From: Comamonas terrigena NBRC 13299
GTDB taxonomy: Bacteria > Pseudomonadota > Gammaproteobacteria > Burkholderiales > Burkholderiaceae_C
Length of the DNA stretch: 64,000 bases
Reading direction: 5' to 3'
NCBI RefSeq assembly: GCF_006740045.1
Contig: NZ_AP019749.1
Coordinates: forward strand, 4,359,001 to 4,423,000
Shown here piece by piece: positions 42,704-51,294 of this stretch (positions are counted from its first letter, which is position 1; every line of letters starts with the position of its first letter). The translations under genes were made by a program, and so were the position numbers. Below the pieces are notes generated by a model. It was given only the letters and a program-made list of their open reading frames with translations. It ran no database searches and had not been told where the DNA came from.

Positions 42704-42844
42704 CCCGCTATTGTCGCGCCATGCGCTTCTCCCTTGGCGATGACCTGGCGTGCGGGCACGGGCAGGCTGGCGGCCCCACTCCCGCTAGACTGCGCTCCGA
42801 CTCTGGCCGCACTGCCCCCCGCTTGCCCCGTTGAACACCACCCC

Positions 42845-43555
42845 ATGGAACTGCAGTTCACCATCACCCCTGCCCACACCGCCATCCGCCTGGAGGCCGC
42901 GCTGCAGCGCGAGATCGCGCGGTTGCACGGGCAGCAACGCCGCGCCGTCGCCCACGTGGCGCACTGGCAGAGCCGCTGGCTCAGCCCCTTGCTCTACTGG
43001 CTGTGCCTGGGCGCAGGCCTGCTGGCGGAGTCGTACATCGCCATGCTGGTGTGGGTGCTGCTGTTCACCCTGCTGTGGCGGCGCTACGCCCCGCGCCTGC
43101 TGGGCGGCGTGAGCGCCCGCCAGACCGGCCGCCAGCCGCCCCTGCAAGGCCTGCACCAGCGGCTGACACGCAGCATGCTGCAGACCGCACTGCAGCGCGA
43201 GGAAGGCCGCTGGCGCCTGCTGCTGGATGCACAGGGCTTCACCCTGGTGCACGCCGGACGCCACCCTCCCCGGCAGGCCCGTACCGCATGGGCGGACATC
43301 GTGCACCTGCAGGCCACACCCGACTTCTATTGCCTGGCCACGGCCGCGCTGGCGGCCCAGGGCAAGGCCTACCACCTGCCCCGTCACAGCGATGCCATGG
43401 ACCCCGCCCTCTACCAGCGGCAACTGGCGTTGTGGCTGCAGCGCTGCCTCGTGGCACTGGAAACCCCTGCCATGCCCGAGGCCACTGTGGACTTGGTCCA
43501 GAACACCGCCCAGGCAGTCACTCCGCAGACAGCTTCATCAGCACCAGACCGCTGA
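42845..43555 (+). CDS. Membrane protein of unknown function, possibly YcxB-like
   Basis: A 236-residue protein: a basic N-terminal helix with [18 protein letters not shown], two hydrophobic segments ([30 protein letters not shown], about residues 44-75, cited in part) and a cytoplasmic domain with [20 protein letters not shown]. That layout, a TM hairpin and then a strand-rich domain with a tryptophan-led WADI segment, resembles YcxB-like proteins, but the match is weak. The last 38 bases overlap the convergent sugE gene. The ATG at 42845 was chosen because the upstream reading frame is antisense to aroG. Confidence 0.6.
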   Translation: MELQFTITPAHTAIRLEAALQREIARLHGQQRRAVAHVAHWQSRWLSPLLYWLCLGAGLLAESYIAMLVWVLLFTLLWRRYAPRLLGGVSARQTGRQPPLQGLHQRLTRSMLQTALQREEGRWRLLLDAQGFTLVHAGRHPPRQARTAWADIVHLQATPDFYCLATAALAAQGKAYHLPRHSDAMDPALYQRQLALWLQRCLVALETPAMPEATVDLVQNTAQAVTPQTASSAPDR

Positions 43556-43835
43556 CGATCAGCACGGCGGCCAGCATGCGCAGGGCGCTGAGCTGCTCCC
43601 CCAGCACGGTGATGCCCACCACAAAGGCGCCCACGGCACCGATGCCGGTCCAGATGGTGTAGGCCGTGCCCAGCGGCAGCGTGCGCATGGCCACCGACAG
43701 CAGACCAAAGCTGGCGATCATTGCCACCAGGGTGATGGCGCTGTATTTGAGGTTGGTGAACCCGTGGGACTGCTTCATGGTGAAGGCCCACACCACTTCC
43801 AGAACGCCTGCGATCAACAGATACACCCATGCCAT
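43518..43835 (-). CDS. gdx: Guanidinium exporter of the SMR family (Gdx/SugE)
   Basis: A 105-residue, four-helix small multidrug resistance protein working as an antiparallel dimer. The conserved glutamate (E13 in [13 protein letters not shown]) and [19 protein letters not shown] are typical; HGFTNL replaces the loop of drug exporters, as in SugE/Gdx. Known Gdx proteins exchange guanidinium for protons. The guanidine-II riboswitch immediately upstream strongly supports this function over quaternary-ammonium export. AGGAG lies 7 bases before the ATG at 43835. The 3' end overlaps the convergent gene. Confidence 0.93.
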   Translation of the reverse strand: MAWVYLLIAGVLEVVWAFTMKQSHGFTNLKYSAITLVAMIASFGLLSVAMRTLPLGTAYTIWTGIGAVGAFVVGITVLGEQLSALRMLAAVLIVSGLVLMKLSAE

Positions 43836-43860
43836 AAACCACTCCTGAAACGGTTGCATG

Positions 43861-43925
43861 GCCGGGTCGTCCCAGCAAGCGGCGGCTGCCCCGCAGGGGC
43901 CAGCGGTGCAGGGCCGTCCCTGCAC
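43861..43925 (-). ncRNA. Guanidine-II riboswitch (mini-ykkC)
   Basis: On the minus strand, two hairpins with the class-defining ACGR tetraloops: the first GTGCAGGG-ACGG-CCCTGCAC (43925-43906), the second GCTGGG-ACGA-CCCGGC (43876-43861). The 29-base linker is GC-rich. The second hairpin ends 25 bases before the gdx start, so guanidine-stabilised loop-loop pairing can free or hide the ribosome-binding site. Mini-ykkC RNAs bind free guanidine and normally switch genes on; that is established for the class. Confidence 0.93.
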
Positions 43926-44104
43926 ACCGAAAACATGGTCATCCTAGCCGCAGCAGCGGCCGTGGGCACAGACCGTCCGCATGGCCCGGCCGCGCATGGG
44001 TGGTTGGCACGCCACAGTCGTCCGCAAAAAGGTGAGCGGCCGGCGCCCACTGCCCTAGGATGAAAAGGTATTTGCGCACGCCCCAGCCATCCCCACGCCA
44101 CCCC

Positions 44105-44517
44105 ATGCTGACCACACTGAACCACCTGACCCTGGCCGTGACCGGTCTGCCGCGCAGCCTGGACTTCTACACCCAGGTGCTGGGCTGCCGCCTGCATGCG
44201 CGCTGGGATGGGGGGCATATCTGACGCTGGGCAGTCTGTGGATCTGCCTGTCACCGGATGCGAGGCGCGTGTCCGCCAGCACCCCGCCGGACTACACCCA
44301 CTACGCCTTCAGCCTGTCCCAGGCCGACTTTGCGCCTTTTGTTGCGCACGCCCGTGCCCTGGGCGTGTGCGAATGGAAGACCAACCGCAGCGAAGGCGAT
44401 TCCTTCTACTTTCTGGACCCCGACGGCCACGCGCTGGAAGCCCATGTGGGCACGCTGGAGAGCCGGCTGGCGCAGTGCCGGCTGCAGCCCTATGCGGGCA
44501 TGCAGTTCTTTGACTGA
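44105..44517 (+). pseudogene. fosA: fosA-like fosfomycin glutathione transferase, frameshifted
   Basis: The first 39 codons ([33 protein letters not shown]) start a vicinal-oxygen-chelate fold typical of FosA, with metal ligand H7. A run of six G bases at 44210-44215 should be seven for the frame to continue; instead a stop follows at once (tga, 44222-44224). In the shifted frame the rest is intact: [26 protein letters not shown] with the second histidine, [27 protein letters not shown] with the metal glutamate, and [10 protein letters not shown] single-base deletion or a sequencing error explains it. If intact it would inactivate fosfomycin. Confidence 0.88.
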
Positions 44518-45018
44518 TCAGGCCGCTGCTGCGGCCGGCTCGGCGGCGTCCAGCACCACCACATTGCCCACCGTCGCACCGTAGTGCGTGGCCACGCGCT
44601 TGCGCTGCTTGAGCACGGCGCGGTCCTTGCTGACCAGCACCGCCTGGTGCAGGCTGGCCAGATCCAGGAAATGCTGGTCGTCCGGATCGGTACAGGTGAA
44701 GCGGATCTTGGGCGCCTCGGCCACGTATTCGACGGCCGCGTCAAAGTCCGCCATCACACCTTGCGGCGTCTTGCCGTAGTAGCTGACACGCGGCGCGATC
44801 TGGCTGTAGTGGAGCACGCGCTCCAGCTCGATGCGCTGGGCCTGGTCGGCAATCCAGCGCACTTCGCCCCGGGCGACCAGTTCCCGGATGGAGGGAATGT
44901 GCGGATCGTCAAAGATCAGCATGTCCAGCACCACATTGGTGTCCAGCACCATGGGACGCGGCAGCGGACCGGCATAGCCGTCGTTGCAGGACGGCCAGCG
45001 CAACGGAGCGATTTTCAT
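44518..45018 (-). CDS. PIN-domain protein, putative toxin component
   Basis: A 166-residue PIN-family nuclease. Acidic active-site residues appear in MVLDTNVVLDMLIFDD (near residue 24) and in TCTDPDDQHFLDLASLHQAVLVSKDRAVL near the C-terminus, matching the PIN family called a toxin component (COG1569-like). No antitoxin gene adjoins it: the start overlaps the stop of the rRNA methyltransferase gene by four bases (ATGA), and the other side is the fosA remnant. Its close coupling to an RNA-modifying enzyme may mean a housekeeping RNA role instead of toxicity. Confidence 0.85.
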   Translation of the reverse strand: MKIAPLRWPSCNDGYAGPLPRPMVLDTNVVLDMLIFDDPHIPSIRELVARGEVRWIADQAQRIELERVLHYSQIAPRVSYYGKTPQGVMADFDAAVEYVAEAPKIRFTCTDPDDQHFLDLASLHQAVLVSKDRAVLKQRKRVATHYGATVGNVVVLDAAEPAAAAA

Positions 45019-46319
45019 GCCCCGTGCCCTTCGGCCCCAGGGCCTTGCGGAGCGCCGGAGGCACTGTCCTGCTTGCGGGGCTTGGTCGAGCCCTTGACCA
45101 TATCGAAGCAGAACAGACGGCATTCGATCGGGCCATTCCACATCGGCGTGCGGCGCGATTCCTTGAGGCGCATCTTGCCGGGCAGCTTGAGGTCGGGCGT
45201 CAGCATCCACGCGCTCCAGCCGCTGTAGTTCTTCTTCCAGTGGCTGGCCAGCTGGCTGAAGAACTCGCCGCCGTCTTCGGTCTGCGCGGTTTCACGGCCT
45301 GCGCGCTCCACCTGCCCCATGCGCTCGGCGGCATTGCGGCCGGCGGAACCGGCCGCGGCGATCCGCTCGCCATAGGGCGGGTTCAGAATCAGCATGCCCG
45401 GCTGCTCGCAGGGCGGCATGCGCTGCAGCGCATCACCGCCGCGCAGCTGGATGGTGTCGGCCACCCCGGCGCGTTCGGCATTGCGCTGGGCAAAGTCCAC
45501 CATCCGGAAGGCGATGTCGGAACCGTAAATGCCCACGGGCGACTCGGGCAGGATGGCGCTTTCCGCCTCATCCAGCATGGCTTCCCAGACATGGCGCTGG
45601 AACGGCACCAGCTTCTCGAACGCAAAGCGGCGCAGAATGCCGGCGGGAATCTTGCGCGCAATCTGCGCGGCCTCGATCACCACGGTGCCGCTGCCGCAGC
45701 AGGGGTCGTACAGCGGCTGCGGGTTGTCGCCATGCGGGTCCCAGCCGCTGGCGGCCAGCATGGCGGCGGCCAGGGTTTCCTTCAGCGGGGCGTCGCCCTT
45801 GTCCTCGCGCCAGCCGCGTTTGAACAGCGCTTCGCCCGAGGTGTCGATATAGATGGTGGCGCCGTCGGTGGTCAGGTGCAGGTGCACGCGCACATCGGGG
45901 TGGTGCGTCTCCACGCTGGGGCGCACGCCGTGGCGCTTGGCACGGAAGCGGTCGGCAATGGCGTCCTTCACGCGCAAGGCGGCAAAGTTCAGGCTGGTCA
46001 GCGGGCTGTGCTGGGCCGTGACCTCGATCTTGAAGGTCTCCTGGGGCGAAAACCAGATCTCCCAGGCCACCTCGCTGGCCGCGCGGTACAGATCGTTCTC
46101 GTTGCGGTACATGCTGTGCGACAGCTCGATCAGCACGCGCTGTGCCAGCCGGCTGTGCAGGTTGAGCAGCAGGGCGTCGCGCCACATGCCGCGCAGCATC
46201 ACGCCGCCCCGGCCCACCAGCAGGTCTTGCCCGGTGGCGCCGGTGATGGCGTGGACCTCGTCGGCCAAAAAGCCCTCGACGCCGGCGGCGCAGGGCAAAA
46301 ACAGGTGCAATTGGTTCAT
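45015..46319 (-). CDS. rlmL: THUMP-domain rRNA (guanine-N2)-methyltransferase, RlmL N-terminal type
   Basis: A 434-residue enzyme related to the N-terminal half of E. coli RlmL (methyl-transfer to 23S rRNA G2445). The N-terminal THUMP region (about residues 1-155) is followed by a Rossmann methylase with YDPCCGSGTVVIEAAQ (SAM-binding) and LILNPPYGERI (the NPPY catalytic motif). The C-terminal 40 residues are Lys/Ser-rich. It lacks the second methyltransferase half of fused RlmKL. The ATG at 46319 begins the conserved LHLFLPCAAGVEGFLADEV region; the open frame upstream is not conserved. Confidence 0.9.
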   Translation of the reverse strand: MNQLHLFLPCAAGVEGFLADEVHAITGATGQDLLVGRGGVMLRGMWRDALLLNLHSRLAQRVLIELSHSMYRNENDLYRAASEVAWEIWFSPQETFKIEVTAQHSPLTSLNFAALRVKDAIADRFRAKRHGVRPSVETHHPDVRVHLHLTTDGATIYIDTSGEALFKRGWREDKGDAPLKETLAAAMLAASGWDPHGDNPQPLYDPCCGSGTVVIEAAQIARKIPAGILRRFAFEKLVPFQRHVWEAMLDEAESAILPESPVGIYGSDIAFRMVDFAQRNAERAGVADTIQLRGGDALQRMPPCEQPGMLILNPPYGERIAAAGSAGRNAAERMGQVERAGRETAQTEDGGEFFSQLASHWKKNYSGWSAWMLTPDLKLPGKMRLKESRRTPMWNGPIECRLFCFDMVKGSTKPRKQDSASGAPQGPGAEGHGA

Positions 46320-46459
46320 AGCAAGCCGCCAAGGATACGCGAGACACCCCGGCCACGGCGCGCGGTGGAGTTTCTGCGTCCCCCCTGTCCGGACCGTCCA
46401 GGCTCCCCTGCTGGCCTCCCGGACACTCCGCACCGCCGGGATTTGCGTACGATGCGGGC

Positions 46460-46831
46460 ATGTCTACGCATTTCCTGACCTCTGTCCCGGCACTGGCCCG
46501 TGTCCGCCTGCTGCTGGCTGCTTCGGCCCTGGCCCTGCTCAGCGCCTGCCAGTCCGCGCCCACCCAGCCGGCAGCGCCTGCCACCGCCGGCCAGGCCATG
46601 CCCGCCGCAGCCACTGCGCCTGCCGTGGCCGAACCCCAGCCGCTGGACGAAACCCCGGAGCCGCCGATTCTGGGCAAGCGCACCGACAGCCATGGCTGCA
46701 AGCCTTCCACCGGCCATGCCTGGTGCGAACGCACCAAGAGTTGCGAACGCCCCTGGGAGCTGGCCCTGCAGCGCGGCTTTGAAAACACCCCGGCGGGCTG
46801 GCACGCCTACTGCGACGGCAGCACCCGCTGA
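46460..46831 (+). CDS. Small lipoprotein with a cysteine/tryptophan motif
   Basis: A 123-residue protein. The signal peptide ends in LLSAC (lipobox, cysteine near residue 30), so it is probably anchored in a membrane. A Pro/Ala/Thr linker follows, then a compact C-terminal motif HGCKPSTGHAWCERTKSCERPWELA, with cysteines spaced for two disulphides. I have seen this C-x(7)-WC-x(4)-SC-x-RPWE pattern in assorted bacterial secreted proteins, but no function is known to me. It is divergent from rlmL, 140 bp away. Confidence 0.75.
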   Translation: MSTHFLTSVPALARVRLLLAASALALLSACQSAPTQPAAPATAGQAMPAAATAPAVAEPQPLDETPEPPILGKRTDSHGCKPSTGHAWCERTKSCERPWELALQRGFENTPAGWHAYCDGSTR

Positions 46832-46882
46832 GCACGGCACGCCTGCAGCCCGGCACGGCGGCTGGCGCGCTCGCCCCGCCGC

Positions 46883-47896
46883 CTACTGCACATGCAGCGG
46901 GCTGGCCACGCCACCGGCCAGGGCTTCGACCTGGGCCCGCTGCGGTATGGAAGGCTGGGCGCCCACCTGGCCCATGCACAGGCTGGCGGCACGTATGCCC
47001 CATTGCACGGCATCGCCCAGGGCATGGCCTTCGGCCAGCCGGGTGACCAGCGCCCCCAGAAAGCTGTCGCCCGCCCCCGTGGTGTCCAGCACCGGCAGCG
47101 CCAGCGCGGGATGGGTGCTGACACGCCCGCCGCAGACGGCCACCGCCCCCTGAGCACCCAGCGTGACCACCACCTGGGACACGCCCCGTGCCAGCAGGCG
47201 CTGGGCGGCGTCGGCTGCCGTGGCCGGGCTGTCCACCACCTGATCGCTGTAGGCGGCGGCTTCGACCTCATTGACCACCAGGGTGTGGACCAGGGGCCAC
47301 CAGGCTTCAGGCAGCTCGCGCACCGGTGAAGGGTTGAAGACCACGCGGCAGCCGGCGCTGCGTGCTGCCTCCAGCACCTGCTCCAGCACGCTGTCCGAGG
47401 TCTCGCGCTGCAGCAGCACGAAATCGGCCTGGGCCAGCACGTTCAGCAGCGCCTCATCCGGCAGCTCCAGCAGCACATTGGCGCCGGGCACCACGCAGAT
47501 CCGGTTCTGGCCATTGCCCTCCACCAGCACCATGGCCGCACCGGTAGAGACCCCGTCCAGCACCTGCACATGGTCCATGTCCACGCCGGCGTCGTGCAGC
47601 GCCAGCCGCAGGCTGTTGCCATGGTGGTCGCGGCCTACGCAGCCAAACAGCGTGACCTGGGCGCCGTGGCGTGCGCAGGCCACGGCCTGGTTGCCGCCTT
47701 TGCCGCCAGGCAGGTAGCGCAGGCTGTGGGCCATCACGGTTTCCCCGGCCCGGGGCACGCGTTCCAAGTGCAGCACCGCATCCATGTGCAGGCTTCCCAC
47801 CACGGCGATGCGGGCCACGCTGTGCGGGTGGTCGGGTTCGGGCTGCGCCGACAGCAGCTTGCGAGGCAGCGCGGAAGAAGAAAGCGGTGCAACCAT
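46883..47896 (-). CDS. rbsK: Ribokinase (PfkB-type sugar kinase)
   Basis: A 337-residue PfkB-family kinase. Recognisable parts are the N-terminal sugar-binding IAVVGSLHMDAVLHLERVPRAGET, YLPGGKGGNQAVACARHG (first PfkB signature), NPSPVRELP, and LPVLDTTGAGDSFLGALVTRLAEG with the catalytic aspartate (second signature). It has the layout of ribokinase (EC 2.7.1.15), although other sugars or nucleosides are possible. Compared with E. coli RbsK it has about 27 extra N-terminal residues. AGGAGA lies 7 bases before the ATG at 47896. No ribose transporter gene is near. Confidence 0.88.
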   Translation of the reverse strand: MVAPLSSSALPRKLLSAQPEPDHPHSVARIAVVGSLHMDAVLHLERVPRAGETVMAHSLRYLPGGKGGNQAVACARHGAQVTLFGCVGRDHHGNSLRLALHDAGVDMDHVQVLDGVSTGAAMVLVEGNGQNRICVVPGANVLLELPDEALLNVLAQADFVLLQRETSDSVLEQVLEAARSAGCRVVFNPSPVRELPEAWWPLVHTLVVNEVEAAAYSDQVVDSPATAADAAQRLLARGVSQVVVTLGAQGAVAVCGGRVSTHPALALPVLDTTGAGDSFLGALVTRLAEGHALGDAVQWGIRAASLCMGQVGAQPSIPQRAQVEALAGGVASPLHVQ

Positions 47897-48100
47897 GGGG
47901 GGTCTCCTTTGCTGCCAACGGCCGTGGCATGTGCGGAATGAACCAAGGATGGCTGCACGATACCTCCAACTGCCGGCGCTGCCCAGCCGGTTTGCACGGG
48001 TCTGGGGGATTGCGGCAGCGCAGCATGCCACGCAGGGGTTCCGCCACCGCGGGCCGTGGCCTCACCGGGCGCCCCGCCGCCCTCTGCAGCCCCGCTGCGC

Positions 48101-49666
48101 TTACAGCGTCTTGCGCAGATTGGCCGGCGCGATCTTCAGCGCCTCACGGTACTTGGCCACGGTGCGGCGGGCGCACTCGATGCCCTGCTCCTTGAGCATT
48201 TCGGCGATCTGGCTGTCCGACAGCGGCTTCTTGGCGTTCTCGGCCGAGACAAACTGCTTGATCAGCGCCCGCACTGCGGTGCTGGAGGCATTGCCGCCGG
48301 TTTCCGTGCCCAGCCCGGAGCCGAAGAAATACTTGAGCTCGAAGGTGCCGTGCGGCGTGGCCATGTACTTGGCGGTGGTCACCCGGCTGATGGTGGATTC
48401 GTGCAGGCCCAGTTCGTCGGCGATGTCGCGCAGCACCAGCGGGCGCATGGCCAGCTCGCCGTGCACGAAGAAGTTCTTCTGCCGCTCCACGATGGCGCGC
48501 GACACCCGCAAGATGGTGTCGAAACGCTGCTGCACGTTCTTGATGAACCAGCGGGCTTCCTGCAGGCGCTGCTGCAGGCCGGCATGGCCTTCGCTGCCCT
48601 TGTGGCCGCGCAGCGCACCGGCATACACATCGTGCACGCGCAGACGCGGCAGCACGTCGGGGTTGAGCTGCACGTTGAACTGGGGTGTGCCTTCGCTGGC
48701 GCGGCGGCCGGCGCGGGTGACGATCACGTCCGGCACGATGATGTTGCGCTCCACATTGACAAAGCGCCGGCCGGGCCGGGGCTCCAGCCGGGCGATCAGT
48801 GCCATGGCCATGCGGGTGCGCTCTTCGCTGCTGCCGGTGGCCTGCATCAGGCGGCGCACATCGCGCCGGGCCAGCAGGTCCAGCGGCTGGGCGCAGATGG
48901 TCAGCGCCGTCTCCACCACACTGGCCTCGGCCTCACCGCGCTGCAGCAGATGGTTCAGCTGCAACTGCAGGCATTCGGCCAGCCCCTGGGCGCCCACGCC
49001 CACCGGCTCCAGGCTGTGCAGCAGCCGCAGTGCCACGGTGAAGCGGTGCACCAGCTCGTCGAGCTGCTCTGGATCGTCCGTGCCGGCCAGGCCCTCGGCC
49101 AGGGACTGCAGCGACTCTTCGAGGTAGCCGTCGTCATTCAGGTTCTCGATCAGGAAACGCAGCACATAGCGGTCCAGCTCGGACAGGTGCAGCGACAGCG
49201 ACTGGCGCAGCAGGTGGTCGGTCAGCGATTCATGTGCACGGGCCAGATCCAGGGCGCTGACCTCGTCGCCATCGCCGCCCTGGGCGTTGCGCGCCGGGGC
49301 ATCGCCGCCCCATTCGCTGTCATCGGGGCGCAGTTCGCTGGTGCCGTCGCCCTCCCAGTCGGGGGCATCGTATTCCGTGCTGCCGGGGCCTTCCGCACTG
49401 TCGGCGGGCGCCTCCGCAGCCCCTGCCGTCAGCGCGCCATCGGCGGCATAGTCATCGCCCTGCGCCGGCGTGTCCGACTGGGACAGGCCGAAGTCTTCGC
49501 GGGGGGCGTCGTCGCTGTCGACTTCCAGAAACGGGTTGTCGTCGAGCATCTGCTCGACTTCCTGCGCCAGCTCCAGCGTGGACAGCTGCAGCAAGCGGAT
49601 CGACTGCTGCAATTGCGGCGTCAGCGCCAAATGCTGCGACACCCGCAGTGACAAACCAGGCTTCAA
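48101..49666 (-). CDS. rpoN: RNA polymerase sigma-54 factor
   Basis: A 521-residue alternative sigma factor. Region I is glutamine/leucine-rich (LRVSQHLALTPQLQQSIRLL at the N-terminus), followed by an acidic, low-complexity region II (about residues 50-130), the core-binding domain (ALDLARAHESLTDHLLRQSL, DGYLEESLQSLAEGL), the DNA-binding segment (LGLHESTISRVTTAKYM) and the RpoN box ARRTVAKYRE (about 499-508). It lies downstream of lptA-lptB, as in most proteobacteria, but 56 bp after lptB. The start at 49666 is the conserved MKPGLSLRVSQ. Confidence 0.97.
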   Translation of the reverse strand: MKPGLSLRVSQHLALTPQLQQSIRLLQLSTLELAQEVEQMLDDNPFLEVDSDDAPREDFGLSQSDTPAQGDDYAADGALTAGAAEAPADSAEGPGSTEYDAPDWEGDGTSELRPDDSEWGGDAPARNAQGGDGDEVSALDLARAHESLTDHLLRQSLSLHLSELDRYVLRFLIENLNDDGYLEESLQSLAEGLAGTDDPEQLDELVHRFTVALRLLHSLEPVGVGAQGLAECLQLQLNHLLQRGEAEASVVETALTICAQPLDLLARRDVRRLMQATGSSEERTRMAMALIARLEPRPGRRFVNVERNIIVPDVIVTRAGRRASEGTPQFNVQLNPDVLPRLRVHDVYAGALRGHKGSEGHAGLQQRLQEARWFIKNVQQRFDTILRVSRAIVERQKNFFVHGELAMRPLVLRDIADELGLHESTISRVTTAKYMATPHGTFELKYFFGSGLGTETGGNASSTAVRALIKQFVSAENAKKPLSDSQIAEMLKEQGIECARRTVAKYREALKIAPANLRKTL

Positions 49667-49722
49667 CGCGACGCTCCCTCTCTGTGATCTTGTGTGTGTG
49701 TCGTGGCGGCGGAAGTGACGGG

Positions 49723-50502
49723 CTACATCCTGAAATGTTCGCCCAGGTAGACCCGCCGGACGTCGGCGTTCTCCACAATCTCTTCCGGTGTGCCCTGCGC
49801 CAGCACATGGCCGTCGCTGATGATGAAGGCGTGGTCGCAGATGCCCAGCGTCTCGCGCACGTTGTGGTCGGTGATCAGCACCCCGATACCGCGCTCCTTG
49901 AGGAAGCCGATGATGCGCTGGATCTCGATCACCGCGATGGGGTCGATACCCGCAAACGGCTCGTCCAGCAGGATGAAGCGCGGCTGCGTGGCCAGGGCCC
50001 GGGCGATTTCCACGCGGCGGCGCTCGCCACCCGACAGCGCAATCGCCGGCGAGGAGCGCAGGTGGTCCACACGCAGTTCCTTGAGCAGATCGGTCAGGCG
50101 CCGCTCCACCTCGGCCTTGGTCAGGGGCTTGCCCTGTTCATCCTGCTGCAGCTCCAGCACGGCGCGCACATTGTCTTCCACGCTGAGCTTGCGGAAGATG
50201 GAGGCTTCCTGCGGCAGGTAGGACAGACCCAGGCGCGAACGCTGGTGGATGGGCATGTTCGCCACCGAGTGGCCGTCGATGTAGATATCGCCGGCATCGC
50301 TGCGCACCAGGCCCACGATCATGTAGAACGAAGTGGTCTTGCCCGCGCCATTGGGGCCGAGCAAGCCCACCACTTCGCCTTTCTGCACGGCCAGGGACAC
50401 GTCCTTGACCACCTTGCGGCTGCCATAGGACTTGGCCAGATGGTGCACTTCCAGGCGGCTGCTGGCGCCTGGGGCGGTCGGGGTGTCGGAAGAGCGGGTC
50501 AC
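49723..50502 (-). CDS. lptB: LptB, ATPase of the lipopolysaccharide export ABC transporter
   Basis: A 259-residue cytoplasmic ABC ATPase driving LptFG extraction of LPS from the inner membrane. Motifs: Walker [17 protein letters not shown], signature [15 protein letters not shown], Walker [17 protein letters not shown] and the H-loop [17 protein letters not shown]. The GTG at 50502 overlaps the lptA stop by four bases, so lptA and lptB are translationally coupled. The N-terminal 15 residues are Ser/Pro-rich and extra compared with E. coli. lptF and lptG are not in the window. Confidence 0.97.
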   Translation of the reverse strand: MTRSSDTPTAPGASSRLEVHHLAKSYGSRKVVKDVSLAVQKGEVVGLLGPNGAGKTTSFYMIVGLVRSDAGDIYIDGHSVANMPIHQRSRLGLSYLPQEASIFRKLSVEDNVRAVLELQQDEQGKPLTKAEVERRLTDLLKELRVDHLRSSPAIALSGGERRRVEIARALATQPRFILLDEPFAGIDPIAVIEIQRIIGFLKERGIGVLITDHNVRETLGICDHAFIISDGHVLAQGTPEEIVENADVRRVYLGEHFRM

Positions 50503-51140
50503 GGGTTGCGCGATTTCATGGTGTCCGAAGGCTTGAGCGGCTGCGCACTCGGCGCCACCGGGGCCTGCGGGGGCTGGGTCTTGGGCGCCAGCACGGCGCG
50601 CACGCGGCCACCGGAGCCGGCCGCAGCTTCCTCGCTGCCCGGCGTGGCGCGGCGGTTGCCGTCCACGGTGAACACATCGGTCAGGTTGTTGTAGGTGATG
50701 ATGTTGCCGGTGATGTCGTCACTCAGCGTGGCGCCGGTGTAGCCGCGCAGCTGGCCCCGCTGGATCAGGCGCACATCGTCCTTCTTGCCGTCGTACTCGA
50801 TGATTTCGCCTTCGCCTTCCACGTACTCTTCGGGTGCACCGGGCTGGGTGTCGCGCTTCTGGCGGAAGAACGCGCGCTTGCCGGGGGCCGCCCAGACCTT
50901 GCCGAACTGGTAACCCTCGGCGTCCTGGCGCACTTCCAGCTTGGCGCCGCGCAGCACGATGGTGCCCTTGGTCAGCACCACATTGCCCGTGAACGTGCTG
51001 ACCTGCTGCAGCTCGTCATGGTGCAGCGCATCGGCTTCGATGTTCATGGGCTTGTTGCGATCGGCCTTTTCGGCCTGTGCCGTGCCCATGGCAGCTGCCA
51101 GGACCGTAAGCGCGAGTATCGGGAGGAGTTTGCGTGTCAT
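50499..51140 (-). CDS. lptA: LptA, periplasmic lipopolysaccharide transport protein
   Basis: A 213-residue protein with a signal peptide (cleavage near AQAEK, residue 23) and an OstA/LptA beta-jellyroll (about 35-165): [39 protein letters not shown] and [18 protein letters not shown]. It bridges LPS between the inner and outer membranes. The C-terminus has an extra Pro/Ala-rich tail (about 40 residues). I chose the ATG at 51140; ATGs at 51152 and 51167 are in frame. lptC is not adjacent, in contrast to the usual order. Confidence 0.93.
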   Translation of the reverse strand: MTRKLLPILALTVLAAAMGTAQAEKADRNKPMNIEADALHHDELQQVSTFTGNVVLTKGTIVLRGAKLEVRQDAEGYQFGKVWAAPGKRAFFRQKRDTQPGAPEEYVEGEGEIIEYDGKKDDVRLIQRGQLRGYTGATLSDDITGNIITYNNLTDVFTVDGNRRATPGSEEAAAGSGGRVRAVLAPKTQPPQAPVAPSAQPLKPSDTMKSRNP

Positions 51141-51226
51141 GTGAGAAGGCATGAATCTTGCAGCCATTGTAGGGCACTGGTTTTCCCCAGGGCTGCCCTG
51201 TGGGCGACTCGCAGGGAAATCGACAC

Positions 51227-51251
51227 AAAAAAGCCCGCTGGAAAGCGGGCT
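51227..51251 (-). terminator. Rho-independent terminator after dsbA
   Basis: GCCCGCT (51233-51239) and AGCGGGC (51244-51250) form a tight 7-bp stem with a 4-base loop. On the minus strand it is followed by a run of six T residues. It sits 44-68 bp after the dsbA stop and separates the argS-dsbA group from lptA, implying a separate promoter for lptA. Confidence 0.92.
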
Positions 51252-51294
51252 GGGTGCAGGGCGGTCAGGCCCTGCCGGGCGAAAGCGGGACCGC

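Noticed and set aside
43836..43990. Quaternary-ammonium resistance locus
   Set aside because: The SMR gene alone would allow it, but the guanidine-II riboswitch and the Gdx-type sequence point to guanidinium export.
44518..45018. PIN protein called as half of a toxin-antitoxin system
   Set aside because: No antitoxin-like gene is adjacent, and the gene is coupled to rlmL. I keep only the PIN assignment.
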